Assembly: GCF_029894335.1 (NCBI RefSeq)
Contig: NZ_JARXZC010000012.1
Coordinates: 1 to 64,000 of the forward strand
Reading direction: 5' to 3'
Origin: Kitasatospora sp. MAP5-34
Lineage (GTDB): Bacteria > Actinomycetota > Actinomycetes > Streptomycetales > Streptomycetaceae
Length of the DNA stretch: 64,000 nt
Below, in pieces: positions 8,692 to 18,192 of this stretch (position 1 is its first letter; each line of letters opens with the position of its first letter). A program made the translations under genes and the position numbers. The notes beneath the pieces are model-generated. The model did no database searches, was not told where the DNA came from, and saw nothing but the letters and a program-made list of their open reading frames with translations.

Positions 8692-9939
8692 TTACACCGC
8701 GCTGCCGGCCTTCCAGTCGGCCCAGGCCATGTTCCAACCGTTCAGCCCGTTGGCCGGATCGACGGTCCTGTCACCGGAGTTGACCACCTCGACGACATCG
8801 CCGGTCATCGAACTCGCGTAGAACTTGGCCGCGTTGGTGCCCTGGTCAGCCGCGCCCTTGACGTCCCGCAGGGCGATGCAGCCGTGGCTGCCGTTGGTCT
8901 TGCCGAAGGCCGAGGCGGGCGACCAGTAGTTGCCGTGGATGAAGGTGCCGGAGGTGGTCAGCCGCTGGGCGTGCGGCACGTCGGGGATGTTGTACTCGTC
9001 GCCGAGGCCGACCGTGGTGGAGTCCATCTTGGTCTGCGGGTGCTGCTCGGAGATGACCAGCTTGCCCGCCCAGGTCTTGTGGTCGGGGGCGCCGCCGATG
9101 ACGGGGTAGGTCGCGGTGACCTGCCCGTCGGTGGTGACGGTCAGAGTGTCGGCGGAAAGGTCGGCGACGCTGGTCTGGCTGCGGCCGATGGTGAAGTTCA
9201 CGTCCTTGGCCTGGGTGCCGTAGACGCCCTTCGCGCCCTCGACGTCCTTCAGCCGCAGGCTGACCCTCACCTTGGTGCCCTTGGCCCAGTACTGCTCGGG
9301 GCGGAAGTCGAGCCGGGTGCTGGAGAACCAGTGCCCGACGATCTCGACACCCGGTTCGGCGACCACGGTGATCCCCTGCTGCACGGCCTTGCGGTCGGTG
9401 ACCGGCTTGTTGAAGTTGATCGAGACCGGCATGCCGACGCCGACGGTGCTGCCGTCCTCCGGAGTGAAGTAGCCGACGAAGGTGTTGGCGGGCGACGCGG
9501 TGGCGAAGGCGGCGTTGGCGTCCGCCTCCAGCCCGGAGCCGTCGGCGGCCACGGCGGAGACGGTGTACTTGGTACCGCTGCCGAGCTGGTCGGTCGAGGC
9601 CCAGCCGGTCGCGTCGGCGGTCAGCTGCCCGGCTATCGCCTTCCCGGTCGAGTCGGTGACCTTGACGGAGGTCAACTTGCCGTCCACCACGGCGACCTTG
9701 ACCGGCGCACCGAACGGAGCGTCGGTGACACCGTCCGCCGGAGACACGGTGATCTTGGCGACCGAGGTCTTCGGAGTACCGACCGCACCACCACCGCCAC
9801 CGCTGCCACCGCTGTTGCTCTTGTCGGAGCCACTGCACGCGGCCACGAACAGCACCGGGGCGCCGAGCAGGCCCGCGAGCACACCGCGACGGCTCCAGTT
9901 GCCTCCGACAGGACGGTTCTGGTTCTCCGGTGCCGTCAC
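8692..9939 (-). CDS. L,D-transpeptidase (YkuD) lipoprotein with Ig-like domains
   Basis: 415 residues. A lipoprotein signal peptide with lipobox VAAC follows a twin-Arg-like WSRRGVL segment, then a Gly/Ser linker, two immunoglobulin-like domains (residues about 60-260) and a C-terminal YkuD domain. The catalytic signature is present: H335 (HGNYWSP) and S352-H353-G-C354, where Cys354 is the nucleophile. This enzyme makes 3-3 cross-links in peptidoglycan and acts outside the membrane. The GTG start at 9939 has GGGAG eight bases upstream. The Ig-like plus YkuD arrangement matches mycobacterial LdtMt2-type proteins. The upstream 140 bases are AT-rich and hold its promoter. Confidence 0.92.
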   Translation of the reverse strand: MTAPENQNRPVGGNWSRRGVLAGLLGAPVLFVAACSGSDKSNSGGSGGGGGAVGTPKTSVAKITVSPADGVTDAPFGAPVKVAVVDGKLTSVKVTDSTGKAIAGQLTADATGWASTDQLGSGTKYTVSAVAADGSGLEADANAAFATASPANTFVGYFTPEDGSTVGVGMPVSINFNKPVTDRKAVQQGITVVAEPGVEIVGHWFSSTRLDFRPEQYWAKGTKVRVSLRLKDVEGAKGVYGTQAKDVNFTIGRSQTSVADLSADTLTVTTDGQVTATYPVIGGAPDHKTWAGKLVISEQHPQTKMDSTTVGLGDEYNIPDVPHAQRLTTSGTFIHGNYWSPASAFGKTNGSHGCIALRDVKGAADQGTNAAKFYASSMTGDVVEVVNSGDRTVDPANGLNGWNMAWADWKAGSAV

Positions 9940-10078
9940 TTCGCGATCTCCCTGCTCTCCACCTGCGGGCGTTACGGATTGAACAACGCAGTCCAGGACG
10001 ATGCGGTTCCATCATCAACCGGTTGAGATCATATGAGAGTAATAGTATTCACATCTATTCACGCCAGAAATGGACAAA

Positions 10079-10109
10079 CCGCCCGATCCGAGACTCTCGG
10101 ACCGGGCGG
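10079..10109 (-). terminator. Terminator of the small conserved gene
   Basis: Inverted repeat CCGCCCG-x-TCCGAG with a three-base loop, complementary to CTCGGA-x-CGGGCGG, located 37 bases beyond the stop of the 10147-10473 gene. Confidence 0.65.
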
Positions 10110-10146
10110 CAGGTGTCAGACAGCGCGTCGCGCGCAGTGTCGGACG

Positions 10147-10473
10147 TCACTCGACGGTGTACTCGTCGTACCCCTCTTCGGTCACCTCGAACTCGGTCTG
10201 GGCGGACTCCCAGGTGGCCGAGGTCAGCTCGACACCGGGAACGTCGGCGAGCAGCGCGACCGGGTCGATGAAGTGAGCGAGCGAACCGGACGGGTCCACC
10301 TCGATGGCCTCGACGGACTGGGCGCGCTCCTCGTCGTCGAGGTACTCGTCGTCCTTGACCTGGGCGAGCGCGGCGGTCTTGAGGGCCTGCTCATCGGTGA
10401 TCTCGGCGATGAGCTCGATGGTGAGACGTACGTAACGGGGGACGTCCTGCTCGGGCAGGTCAGTGCTGGTCAT
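10147..10473 (-). CDS. Small acidic conserved protein of unknown function
   Basis: 108 residues, rich in Asp/Glu (DDEYLDDEER, EEGYDEYTVE). There is no signal peptide or membrane segment, and I recognise no domain. The start ATG at 10473 is set by the abrupt fall-off in coding character upstream. A strong terminator follows. It is probably a conserved streptomycete cytosolic protein. Confidence 0.7.
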   Translation of the reverse strand: MTSTDLPEQDVPRYVRLTIELIAEITDEQALKTAALAQVKDDEYLDDEERAQSVEAIEVDPSGSLAHFIDPVALLADVPGVELTSATWESAQTEFEVTEEGYDEYTVE

Positions 10474-11098
10474 GAGTGCGAGCGTAGGCGAGCGGGCCCG
10501 CGGTTGCCGAACCGGTGGTGCGGCAGGCCCGCCGGCGGGGCCGGCAGCGGGCCCGGAAAGCAGTGCGGGCCGGCCCCCGGCCACCTCGCGAACGAGGCGA
10601 CCGGGAACCGGCCCTACCGTCTCCGCACACGCTCCCCCACCCGGGAGCCGCGGAGCCGCGCCTTGCGGCGCGCTGGGTGCCGCAGGGGCCGCCACACCCT
10701 GTGCGCCGACCGGAGCCGACCACAGGGGCGGGACGACGGCAGCCCCTACGAGATCCCCTCCCGCCCGTGGCGGGCGGGGAGGGAGGACACGGTGGGCCGG
10801 GTCAGGGCCGACCGACGTGTCCGTGGTGACCGCGAGACCGGGGAGCCGCTCCCGACCACCGCCGTCACCATGCTCGGCGTCTTGCCGTGACCACTACATT
10901 GCCGGACGGTTGTTAACCGCATGATGCGTGAACATGTCGCCTGCGTACCACTTCGCATCGGCGTGTGACGAGGACTCAGAGGGCAACCACAGTCAGGGGC
11001 GCGAGGGACTGCGCGAATCCGGAAGGCCACGACCCGCACCTCCCGACGACGCTCAGCCCCCGCACCCCTGGCGACAGAGCGCTCAGTGACCGGCGCGC
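10474..11098. other. Intergenic region with hairpins, no gene seen
   Basis: About 625 bases between the small acidic gene and the 3' end of the cystathionine beta-synthase gene. Open frames on both strands here look like composition artefacts (Arg/Pro/Gly-rich). Hairpin-like structure is visible at 10755-10785 (CCTCCCGCCC paired with GGGCGGGGAGG). A copy of the dispersed GGGGCGCG-type repeat starts at 10995. The lower-GC stretch around 10905-10960 could hold a promoter. Confidence 0.5.
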
Positions 11099-12499
11099 TC
11101 AGTGACCAGCGCGGCCGGCCAGAAAGGCCAGCAGGTCCTGCCGGGTGACGATGCCCTGCGGCTTGCCCTCCACCAGCACCACGGCCGCGTCCGCCTTCTC
11201 CAGGACGTTCATCAGGCTGGTGACGGTCTCGCCCGAGCCGACCACCGGCAGCGGCTTGGACATCACCTTGTCCAGCGTGTCGGTCAGCTGGATGCGCTGC
11301 GCGAACAGCCCGTCCAGGATCTCCCGCTCGACCACCGAACCGATCACCTCGCCCGCCATGACGTCCGGGTGGGCGGCGCCCGCCGAGACCACCGGCATCT
11401 GGGAGACGCCGAAGTCGCGCAGCACGCGGACGGCCTCGGCGACCGTCTCGGTCGGGTGCATGTGGACGAACTGCGGGATGCCCTCGTGCTCGATGGCGTC
11501 CTTGCGGGCCAGCACCTCGGAGATGTGCGCCTCGTCGGTGGCGGACGGGAGGAAGCCGTAGTCGGCCATCCAGTCGTCGTTGAAGATCTTCGAGAGGTAG
11601 CCGCGGCCGCCGTCCGGCAGCAGCACGACGACCACGTCGTCCGGGCCGAGCCGCTTGGCGACCTCGAGCGCGGCCACCACGGCCATCCCGCAGGAGCCGC
11701 CGACCAGCAGGCCCTCCTCCTTGGCCAGGCGACGGGTCATCTGGAACGAGTCCTTGTCGGACACGGCCACGATCTCGTCCGCGACGTCACGGTCGTACGC
11801 GGTCGGCCAGAAGTCCTCGCCGACGCCCTCGACCAGGTACGGACGGCCGGTGCCGCCGGAGTAGACCGAGCCCTCCGGGTCGGCGCCGATGACCTGGACC
11901 TTGCCGCCCGAGGCGTCCTTCAGGTACCGGCCGGTGCCGGAGATGGTGCCGCCGGTACCCACGCCCGCGACGAAGTGGGTGATCTTCCCGTCGGTCTGCT
12001 CCCACAGCTCCGGGCCGGTGGAGTGGTAGTGCGAGGCGGGGTTCTCCGGGTTGGAGTACTGGTCCGGCTTCCAGGCGTTCGGGGTCTCCCGGACGAGGCG
12101 GTCGGAGACGTTGTAGTACGAGTCCGGGTGCTCCGGCGCGACGGCGGTCGGGCAGACCACGACCTCGGCACCGTAGGCGCGGAGGGTGTTGATCTTGTCG
12201 GTCGAGACCTTGTCCGGACAGACGAAGATGCAGTGGTAACCCTTCTGCTGGGCCACGATGGCCAGGCCGACACCGGTGTTGCCCGAGGTGGGCTCCACGA
12301 TCGTGCCACCGGGCTTGAGCGCGCCGGAAGCCTCGGCGGCCTCGATCATGCGCATCGCGATCCGGTCCTTGACCGAGCCACCGGGGTTGAAGTACTCGAC
12401 CTTCGCCAGCACGGTCGCACTGATGCCTTCGGTGACCTTGTTCAGCTTCAGCAGAGGCGTGTTGCCGACCAGCTCGATGATCGAATTGCTGTACCGCAC
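11099..12499 (-). CDS. Cystathionine beta-synthase
   Basis: 466 residues. The PLP domain carries the Schiff-base lysine in GGSVKDRIA (K44) and the phosphate-binding SGNTG loop (72-76). It condenses homocysteine with serine, or acts as a cysteine synthase-like enzyme. Two CBS motifs fill the C-terminus from about residue 345 (ETVAEAVRVLRDFGVSQMPVV and a second copy ending QGIVTRQDLLAFLAG). The GTG start at 12499 has GGAGG six bases upstream; a longer in-frame extension to 12559 lacks one. The domain order matches bacterial CBS rather than O-acetylserine sulfhydrylase. The divergent SGNH hydrolase gene begins 164 bases upstream. Confidence 0.93.
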   Translation of the reverse strand: MRYSNSIIELVGNTPLLKLNKVTEGISATVLAKVEYFNPGGSVKDRIAMRMIEAAEASGALKPGGTIVEPTSGNTGVGLAIVAQQKGYHCIFVCPDKVSTDKINTLRAYGAEVVVCPTAVAPEHPDSYYNVSDRLVRETPNAWKPDQYSNPENPASHYHSTGPELWEQTDGKITHFVAGVGTGGTISGTGRYLKDASGGKVQVIGADPEGSVYSGGTGRPYLVEGVGEDFWPTAYDRDVADEIVAVSDKDSFQMTRRLAKEEGLLVGGSCGMAVVAALEVAKRLGPDDVVVVLLPDGGRGYLSKIFNDDWMADYGFLPSATDEAHISEVLARKDAIEHEGIPQFVHMHPTETVAEAVRVLRDFGVSQMPVVSAGAAHPDVMAGEVIGSVVEREILDGLFAQRIQLTDTLDKVMSKPLPVVGSGETVTSLMNVLEKADAAVVLVEGKPQGIVTRQDLLAFLAGRAGH

Positions 12500-12662
12500 G
12501 GGGATCCTCCCGGTCTGGGGCCTGCGATGTACTAAGGGTGATTCAAAGCCTATGGCCACGGATGGCCGATGCTCACCGATAGCGCGCGGCGTGGGCGGGT
12601 ATCAAGGAGAGAAGAGGCGCCGGCACAGCCCCACCAGGGGCTCAGGCGAAGGGGGGTCCGGG

Positions 12663-13757
12663 GTGGCAGGGGCACAGGAGTCACGGGCCCGGGTGGCCCG
12701 GCGGATCGCCACGGCGGCCGCGTACGGGGGTGGCGGGCTCGGCCTGCTGGGCGTCGGCCTGGTCGGGCTGCTGGTCACCGAGAGCAGGCTCGCGGTCCGC
12801 GCGGTGGGCGCGCTGGACGGCGATCCGCCCAGGGCCGACGGGGTGTACGGCGACGGTTTCACCGACCCGGAGGTGGGCGGCTCCGGCCCCGAGCCGCCGA
12901 TCGTGCTCGCCTTCCTCGGCGACTCCACGGCGGCCGGCCTGGGCGTCAGGCGCGGGCAGGAGACCCCGGGCGCTCTGCTGGCCGCCGGGCTCGCGGCCGT
13001 CGCCGAGCGCCGGGTACGGCTGTTCAACGTGGCGAAGTCGGGAGCCCGCTCGGCCGATCTCGCCCGGCAGGTCGAGCTGGCGGTGGCGCACCGGCCCGAC
13101 CTGGCGGTGATCATGATCGGGGCCAACGACGTCACCCGGCACGCGCCCGCCGCCCAGTGCGTACGGCAGCTGGGCGAGGCCGTCCGGGAACTGCGCGCGG
13201 CCGGCTGCGAGGTGGTCGTCGGCACCTGCCCGGATCTGGGCACCATCAAGCCCGTCCGGCCGCCGCTGCGCTGGGTGGCCCGGCGGCTGAGCCGCCAGCT
13301 GGCGGCGGCTCAGACCATAGCGGTGGTGGGGAACGGCGGCCGGACCGTCTCACTGGGCTCACTGCTCGGCCCGGAGTTCGCGGCCCGCCCGGAGATGTTC
13401 GCCTCGGACCGCTACCACCCGTCCGCGCAGGGGTACGCCACGGCGGCGATGGCCCTGCTGCCCTCGCTCTGCGCCGTCCTGGACCTCTGGCCGCAGGACG
13501 CCGGGCCCGAGGCGGCCGCCCAGCAGGCCCAGGAGGGTGTGGTGCTGCCGGTGGCGGTGGCCGCCGCGACGGCGGCCGGGCGGTCCGGCACCGAGGTGGC
13601 GGCGGCCGACCCGGAGGCCGGGGTGTGGCGCTGGGCGCAGCTCAGGCACCGGCTGCGGCTCGGGCTGCCGGGTGAACCGGGAGCCCCATCCCAGGGCGCA
13701 CCTGGCGGGGCGTCGGCGAACTCACACGCGGGTACGGGTGACGTTCGAGCTACTTAA
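12663..13757 (+). CDS. SGNH/GDSL-family hydrolase with N-terminal membrane segment
   Basis: 364 residues from a GTG with AAGGGGGG seven bases upstream. A hydrophobic segment at about 21-40 anchors or exports the protein. The SGNH blocks are present: block I GDS at 86-88 (Ser88), block III GAND at 153-156, and the C-terminal D249-x-x-H252 pair (DRYHP). This predicts an esterase or lipase acting in the envelope. A divergent CBS gene lies upstream and a thiolase downstream. The Ala/Gly-rich last 100 residues look like a linker or disordered tail. Confidence 0.87.
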   Translation: MAGAQESRARVARRIATAAAYGGGGLGLLGVGLVGLLVTESRLAVRAVGALDGDPPRADGVYGDGFTDPEVGGSGPEPPIVLAFLGDSTAAGLGVRRGQETPGALLAAGLAAVAERRVRLFNVAKSGARSADLARQVELAVAHRPDLAVIMIGANDVTRHAPAAQCVRQLGEAVRELRAAGCEVVVGTCPDLGTIKPVRPPLRWVARRLSRQLAAAQTIAVVGNGGRTVSLGSLLGPEFAARPEMFASDRYHPSAQGYATAAMALLPSLCAVLDLWPQDAGPEAAAQQAQEGVVLPVAVAAATAAGRSGTEVAAADPEAGVWRWAQLRHRLRLGLPGEPGAPSQGAPGGASANSHAGTGDVRAT

Positions 13758-13849
13758 CGGTAACTTTCCTCACGAGCATCCCACTTGGCCGAGTCATACT
13801 GCTAAGTGAATGGTCAGTAGCCAGCAAGGTCACCCAGCGAGGAGCCACC

Positions 13850-15070
13850 ATGCCCGAAGCCGTCATCGTCAGCGCCGCCCGTTCGCCGATCGGCCGGGCC
13901 TTCAAGGGCTCGCTCAAGGACGTCCGCCCGGACGACCTGACCGCGCAGATCATCGCCACCGCGCTCGCCAAGGTGCCCGAGCTCGACCCGCGCCAGATCG
14001 ACGACCTGATGCTCGGCTGCGGCCTGCCCGGCGGCGAGCAGGGCCACAACCTGGCCCGCATCGTCGCGGTCCAGCTGGGCATGGACTACCTGCCCGGCAC
14101 CACGCTGACCCGGTACTGCGCCTCCTCGCTGCAGACCACCCGGATGGCACTGCACGCGATCAAGGCGGGCGAGGGCGACATCTTCATCTCGGCCGGCGTC
14201 GAGACCGTCTCGCGCTCGATCAACGGCACCTCGGACGGCATGCCGGGCACCCTGAACCCGCTGTTCGACGACGCCATCGCCCGGACGGCCAAGCGCGCGG
14301 CCGAGGGCGGCGGAGAGTGGCACGACCCGCGCGAGGACGGGCTCGTCCCGGACGCGTACATCGCGATGGGCCAGACCGCCGAGAACCTGGCCGCGCTCAA
14401 GGGCATCACCCGCGCCGAGCAGGACGAGTTCGGCGTCCGCTCGCAGAACCTCGCCGAGGCCGCCATCAAGGCAGGCTTCTGGCAGCGCGAGATCACCCCG
14501 GTCACCACCCCCGACGGCACCGTGGTCTCGGCCGACGACGGCCCGCGCGCCGGGGTGACGTTGGAGGCCGTGTCCGGCCTCAAGCCGGTGTTCCGGCCGG
14601 ACGGAACGGTTACCGCCGGTAACTGCTGCCCGCTCAACGACGGCGCAGCCGCCCTGGTGATCATGTCCGACACCAAGGCCCGCGAGCTCGGCATCACGCC
14701 GCTCGCCCGGGTGGTCTCCACCGGCGTCAGCGCCCTCTCCCCCGAGATCATGGGCTACGGCCCGGTCGAGGCCTCCCGGCAGGCACTGAAGCGCGCCGGG
14801 CTGTCCATCGGCGACATCGACCTGGTCGAGATGAACGAGGCCTTCGCGGCCCAGGTCATCCCGTCCTACCGGGACTTGGGCGTCGACCTGGACCGGCTGA
14901 ACGTCAACGGCGGCGCGATCGCCGTCGGCCACCCGTTCGGCATGACCGGCGCCCGGATCACCGGAACGCTGATCAACTCGCTGCAGTGGCACGACAAGCA
15001 GTTCGGCCTGGAGACCATGTGCGTGGGCGGCGGCCAGGGCATGGCGATGGTCATCGAGCGCCTCAGCTGA
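13850..15070 (+). CDS. Acetyl-CoA C-acyltransferase (thiolase)
   Basis: 406 residues with all thiolase active-site blocks: Cys90 in [11 protein letters not shown] (acyl carrier nucleophile), [10 protein letters not shown] near residue 361, and a C-terminal CVGGGQG block (Cys391). It catalyses the last step of beta-oxidation or the reverse condensation. GGAG lies six bases before the ATG. The nearest relatives I can name are FadA-type thiolases of actinobacteria. No fadB-like gene is adjacent. A hairpin with a T-rich tail follows. Confidence 0.92.
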   Translation: MPEAVIVSAARSPIGRAFKGSLKDVRPDDLTAQIIATALAKVPELDPRQIDDLMLGCGLPGGEQGHNLARIVAVQLGMDYLPGTTLTRYCASSLQTTRMALHAIKAGEGDIFISAGVETVSRSINGTSDGMPGTLNPLFDDAIARTAKRAAEGGGEWHDPREDGLVPDAYIAMGQTAENLAALKGITRAEQDEFGVRSQNLAEAAIKAGFWQREITPVTTPDGTVVSADDGPRAGVTLEAVSGLKPVFRPDGTVTAGNCCPLNDGAAALVIMSDTKARELGITPLARVVSTGVSALSPEIMGYGPVEASRQALKRAGLSIGDIDLVEMNEAFAAQVIPSYRDLGVDLDRLNVNGGAIAVGHPFGMTGARITGTLINSLQWHDKQFGLETMCVGGGQGMAMVIERLS

Positions 15071-15113
15071 CCCGCTCCGCCACCCATTTGGGGTGACCGT
15101 GCGTAATTGAGGG

Positions 15114-15149
15114 CCGGATCACATTTCGATCGTGATCCGGTCCTCTTTT
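15114..15149 (+). terminator. Rho-independent terminator of the thiolase gene
   Basis: Nine-base arms CCGGATCAC and GTGATCCGG with a nine-base loop, followed by TCCTCTTTT. Unusually for this genome it has a T-rich tail. Confidence 0.75.
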
Positions 15150-15340
15150 CGTGCCCGGAACGCACTTTTATCGACACCCCGAAGTCACTCAACTCCGCTG
15201 CGTAGAACGGTGCTACCTAACAATTTGAGGACAAGGAGGTAAGTCACAGACAAATCGGACATCTGCCCCTGCGGTAACGGGGGTCGATGCGGCAGTGTGG
15301 AGACGTAACCCCGTTCCACTCCTCCCTAGGAGTACGTTCC

Positions 15341-16348
15341 GTGAGCGCCGTCTACACCACTCTGCTGCTGGTCCTGATCGCCCTGTGCACCGCTGTCCTG
15401 CTCCATGTCCGTGGGCTCTCCCGCCGGTTGGACGAGCAGCGGCCGGCCACCACCCCGGTTCCGGCCCCCCTTGACGAAGAGGTCATACGCCGCGCCGTCG
15501 TAGAGGCCCTCGCGGTCGACCGCGAGCGGGAGATCGCCGAAGCCCGGGCGTTCTGGGCCGAGCAGGAAGCCCGCGCGGTGGAGGACGCCCCGCTGTTCGA
15601 CTCCCCGTTCGCCGGCACCGTCCCGTTCACCAGCACCGGGCTGACCGCCGCCGAGGAGTGGCCGCTGTTCTTCCCGCGCCCGACGGGCCCGCAGGAGGCG
15701 GTGGACAACTCCGGCACCATGGACCCGGAGTTCGGCGAGGCCCTGCGCTCGGCGCTGGAGGAGCTGATCGGCGACGGCGACGGCACCATCGGCGGCGGCA
15801 CCCGCCCGAGCCACCCCGCACACGGCGCGCACCCCACGCACCCCGCGCACGGCGGCGGCAGCGAGGCGGCCGGCGAGGCCAAGGCCCGCCGCGAGGCCGA
15901 CCTGCTCGCCACCGGCCTGGAGGCCGGCCTGCTGGACGCCGACACCGCGCTCGATCCCTCGCTCGACTCCGAGGTCGACACCGAGCCGGTGACCGCGCCC
16001 GACCCGCGTCGGCACCCCTCGCACCCGGACTTCGTCCCCAGCCAGGCCCCGTCCCGCGAGTGGACCGACACCCGGCTGGCCACGCTCGCCGACGACCGGA
16101 TCGCCCTCACCGACGTCCGCCCCGGCCCGCTGGGCACCCTGGACGTGTACGCCTTCGCCGACGGCACCACCCTCTGCGTGGCCCCCGGCGACCGTGAGGC
16201 GGCCTACCGCCTGATCGACGCCGTCCGCGCCGGTGAGGACGTCCGGCTGCTCGGCGGCTCGCGCTTCTCCGGCTCGTACTCGCTGACCTTCTCGACCGAC
16301 GACGACGCCGTGTACGTCCTGGCCGACCGGGTGGTCGCCAGCATCTGA
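15341..16348 (+). CDS. Membrane-anchored protein of unknown function
   Basis: 335 residues from a GTG with AGGAG ten bases upstream. A hydrophobic segment at about residues 3-21 anchors the protein, followed by Arg-rich and coiled-coil-prone regions, a Gly/His/Pro-rich linker with HPAHGAHPTHPAHGG and a C-terminal domain of about 100 residues (DVRPGPLGTLDVYAFADG). I recognise no enzymatic motif. The gene sits between the thiolase and a small convergent gene. Confidence 0.7.
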   Translation: MSAVYTTLLLVLIALCTAVLLHVRGLSRRLDEQRPATTPVPAPLDEEVIRRAVVEALAVDREREIAEARAFWAEQEARAVEDAPLFDSPFAGTVPFTSTGLTAAEEWPLFFPRPTGPQEAVDNSGTMDPEFGEALRSALEELIGDGDGTIGGGTRPSHPAHGAHPTHPAHGGGSEAAGEAKARREADLLATGLEAGLLDADTALDPSLDSEVDTEPVTAPDPRRHPSHPDFVPSQAPSREWTDTRLATLADDRIALTDVRPGPLGTLDVYAFADGTTLCVAPGDREAAYRLIDAVRAGEDVRLLGGSRFSGSYSLTFSTDDDAVYVLADRVVASI

Positions 16349-16410
16349 CACCGACACCTGCCGAAGGCCGGCCGAGTCCTGGGGTTACGGACGCGGCCGG
16401 CCTTCTCGCG

Positions 16411-16728
16411 TCAGCCCACCAGTTCCGCCACGGCCCGGACGGCCACGAGCGCCTCATCGAGCGCCTCGCCGTCGGCCACCGCCGCCAGCTCGTGCGCGGC
16501 CACCGCCAGCTGGTCCCCGACCGCGAACGGCCCGGCCTCCGGCAGCTCGCGCGGCCGCTCCCCCGCCGCCGTCAGCGCGGCGCCGGCCAACCGCCGCGCC
16601 AGCGCCAGCCCGGCGGCCGCCCGGGACGGGTACCCGGGCACCGCGCCCAGCAGCCGGCTCTGCGGCATCGAGCGGAAACGATCCGCCAGGAGGTCGACGG
16701 CTTCCAGCAGGGACTTCGCTTCAGACAT
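16411..16728 (-). CDS. Small conserved helical protein
   Basis: 105 residues, predominantly helical (MSEAKSLLEAVDLLADRFRS then ALARRLAGAALTAAG). There is no signal peptide. It is preceded on the same strand by the Bax-inhibitor gene, with a strong terminator hairpin in between, so it has its own promoter or depends on read-through. I do not recognise the family. Confidence 0.65.
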   Translation of the reverse strand: MSEAKSLLEAVDLLADRFRSMPQSRLLGAVPGYPSRAAAGLALARRLAGAALTAAGERPRELPEAGPFAVGDQLAVAAHELAAVADGEALDEALVAVRAVAELVG

Positions 16729-16746
16729 GAGCCCGAGGGTATCCCC

Positions 16747-16798
16747 GTAGTGACGTATGGGCCCCGGAGCCGTCGCTCCGGGGCCCATACATCACTAC
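16747..16798 (-). terminator. Large hairpin terminator after the Bax-inhibitor gene
   Basis: A long near-perfect stem (arms starting GTAGTGACGTATGGGCC, four-base loop CGTC) five bases past the stop at 16804. At roughly 24 bp it is one of the strongest hairpins in the window. Confidence 0.8.
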
Positions 16799-16803
16799 GG
16801 CTC

Positions 16804-17703
16804 CTAGTCGTCGCCGCGCAGGATGGCGATCAGGCGCAGCATCTCCAGGTAGATCCAGACCAGCGAGACCGTCAGCCCGAAGGCGGCCCGCCAGGACTCC
16901 TGCTGCGGGGCGCCGCTGCGGATGGCCTGCTCGATCTCGGCGAAGTCGAGCGAGAGGAAGAACGCGCCGAGGCCGATCCCGACCACGCCGACCAGGATGC
17001 CCAGCGGCCCGGAGTTCAGGCCCATGCCGGCGCCGAACATCGAGGCGACCAGGTTGACCAGCATCAGCAGCAGGAAGCCCATGGCCACCGTCAGGCCGAT
17101 CCGCGTGTAGCGCGGGGTGACCCGGATCCGGCCGCTCTTGTAGGCGATCAGCATCGCCGCGAACACCGCCGCCGTACCCAGCACCGCCTGGACGGCGATG
17201 CCCGGCAGGGCCGTGTTGAACACGTTGGTGATCGCGCCGAGGAAGAAGCCCTCCAGTGCCGCGTAGGCCAGCACCAGCGGAGCTCCGGCGCTGCGCCTGA
17301 AGGTGATCACCATGCCGACCACGAAGGCCGCCAGGGCCGCCACCACGGCGATGCCGTAGTTGGCCACCGGAAGCGCGAACCAGGCGACCGCGCCACCGGC
17401 CACCACCGTCAGCAGCGTCAGCGCCGTCCTGGCGACCACGTCGTCCATGGTCATCCGGCCCGTCCGCAGCGGGCCGGCGGACGGCGCCTCGTACATCTCC
17501 GTCAGCTGCTGGTCCGTCAACTGCCCGGACTGCGGCCCGCCGGCGTACGGGTTGGCGCCGTAGGGGTTGGCGCCGTAGGGGTTGTTGCCGTACGGGTCGC
17601 CCGCGTAGCCGGAGCCGCCCTGCCGGGTGTGGCCGGGAGCCGCGTAGCCGGCCTCGCGGGTGAAGGATCCCTCCCGAGAGAAGACCGGGTTGCTGCTTCT
17701 CAT
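16804..17703 (-). CDS. Bax inhibitor-1/YccA family membrane protein
   Basis: 299 residues. An N-terminal cytoplasmic region with repeated NPYGANPYGA units (about residues 35-55) precedes seven hydrophobic segments. The BI-1 core contains the typical polar residues and EGFFLGAITNVF. Members are calcium-leak or pH-sensitive channel-like proteins. The ATG at 17703 follows GGAGGG with eight-base spacing; the other ATG at 17709 is too close to it. The N-terminal repeat is encoded by tandem GGCGCCGTAGGGGTT-like units. bldA lies 118 bases upstream on the same strand. Confidence 0.88.
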   Translation of the reverse strand: MRSSNPVFSREGSFTREAGYAAPGHTRQGGSGYAGDPYGNNPYGANPYGANPYAGGPQSGQLTDQQLTEMYEAPSAGPLRTGRMTMDDVVARTALTLLTVVAGGAVAWFALPVANYGIAVVAALAAFVVGMVITFRRSAGAPLVLAYAALEGFFLGAITNVFNTALPGIAVQAVLGTAAVFAAMLIAYKSGRIRVTPRYTRIGLTVAMGFLLLMLVNLVASMFGAGMGLNSGPLGILVGVVGIGLGAFFLSLDFAEIEQAIRSGAPQQESWRAAFGLTVSLVWIYLEMLRLIAILRGDD

Positions 17704-17820
17704 GCTCATTCCCTCCGTGGCGGCACGGCGCCGCCCACATTTCCAAGGGTAATGCCTTGGCAAAGGGTCGGGCCTACGCCGCGAGGATGACTCACACACG
17801 ACAGCACGAAAAGGGGTTGG

Positions 17821-17902
17821 TGCCCGGGGCCGGACTCGAACCGGCACGGCCTCGCGGCCAAGCAGTTTTAAGCTGCCCGTGTCTGCGTTCCACCACCCGG
17901 GC
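17821..17902 (-). tRNA. bldA: tRNA-Leu (anticodon UAA), bldA
   Basis: The minus strand folds as a class II tRNA. The acceptor arms GCCCGGG and CCCGGGC close the molecule, there is a long variable arm (GGCCGCGAGGCC-type), the T arm contains GGTTCGAGTCC, and the anticodon loop CTTAAAA gives anticodon UAA. It therefore reads UUA, the rare leucine codon that in streptomycetes is decoded by bldA and gates development and antibiotic production. The discriminator is A, and CCA follows directly in the DNA at 17818-17820. I saw no in-frame TTA codon in the genes I checked across this window, as expected for vegetative genes. Confidence 0.93.
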
Positions 17903-18192
17903 GTGAACCGCTCCGCCCCTGTACGGGCTACCTCTGAGACTAGTCGCCCGACTACCCCTCGCGCATGTTCCCAGCCAGGAAGTTGTCATGTTTCCTTGCC
18001 ATCTGACGAACAGTCCGTGATTCGGCCACCGACCTGCCGGAACCGGCCAGGGCGGGACACTCAGGGTCGGTGTCATACCGGAGGAGGAGAGTCCACCCTC
18101 CATGTACGCCCAGCGGCGGGCGGCACAACCGTCCCCCGGGGCGACGAATAGCCAAGGTCAGGCAAAGGACCATTGAGAAGCGGTCGGTACTC

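Noticed and set aside
10463-10924. Small gene upstream of the acidic protein gene
   Set aside because: Open frames on both strands are Arg/Pro-rich and lack any ribosome-binding site; treated as intergenic.
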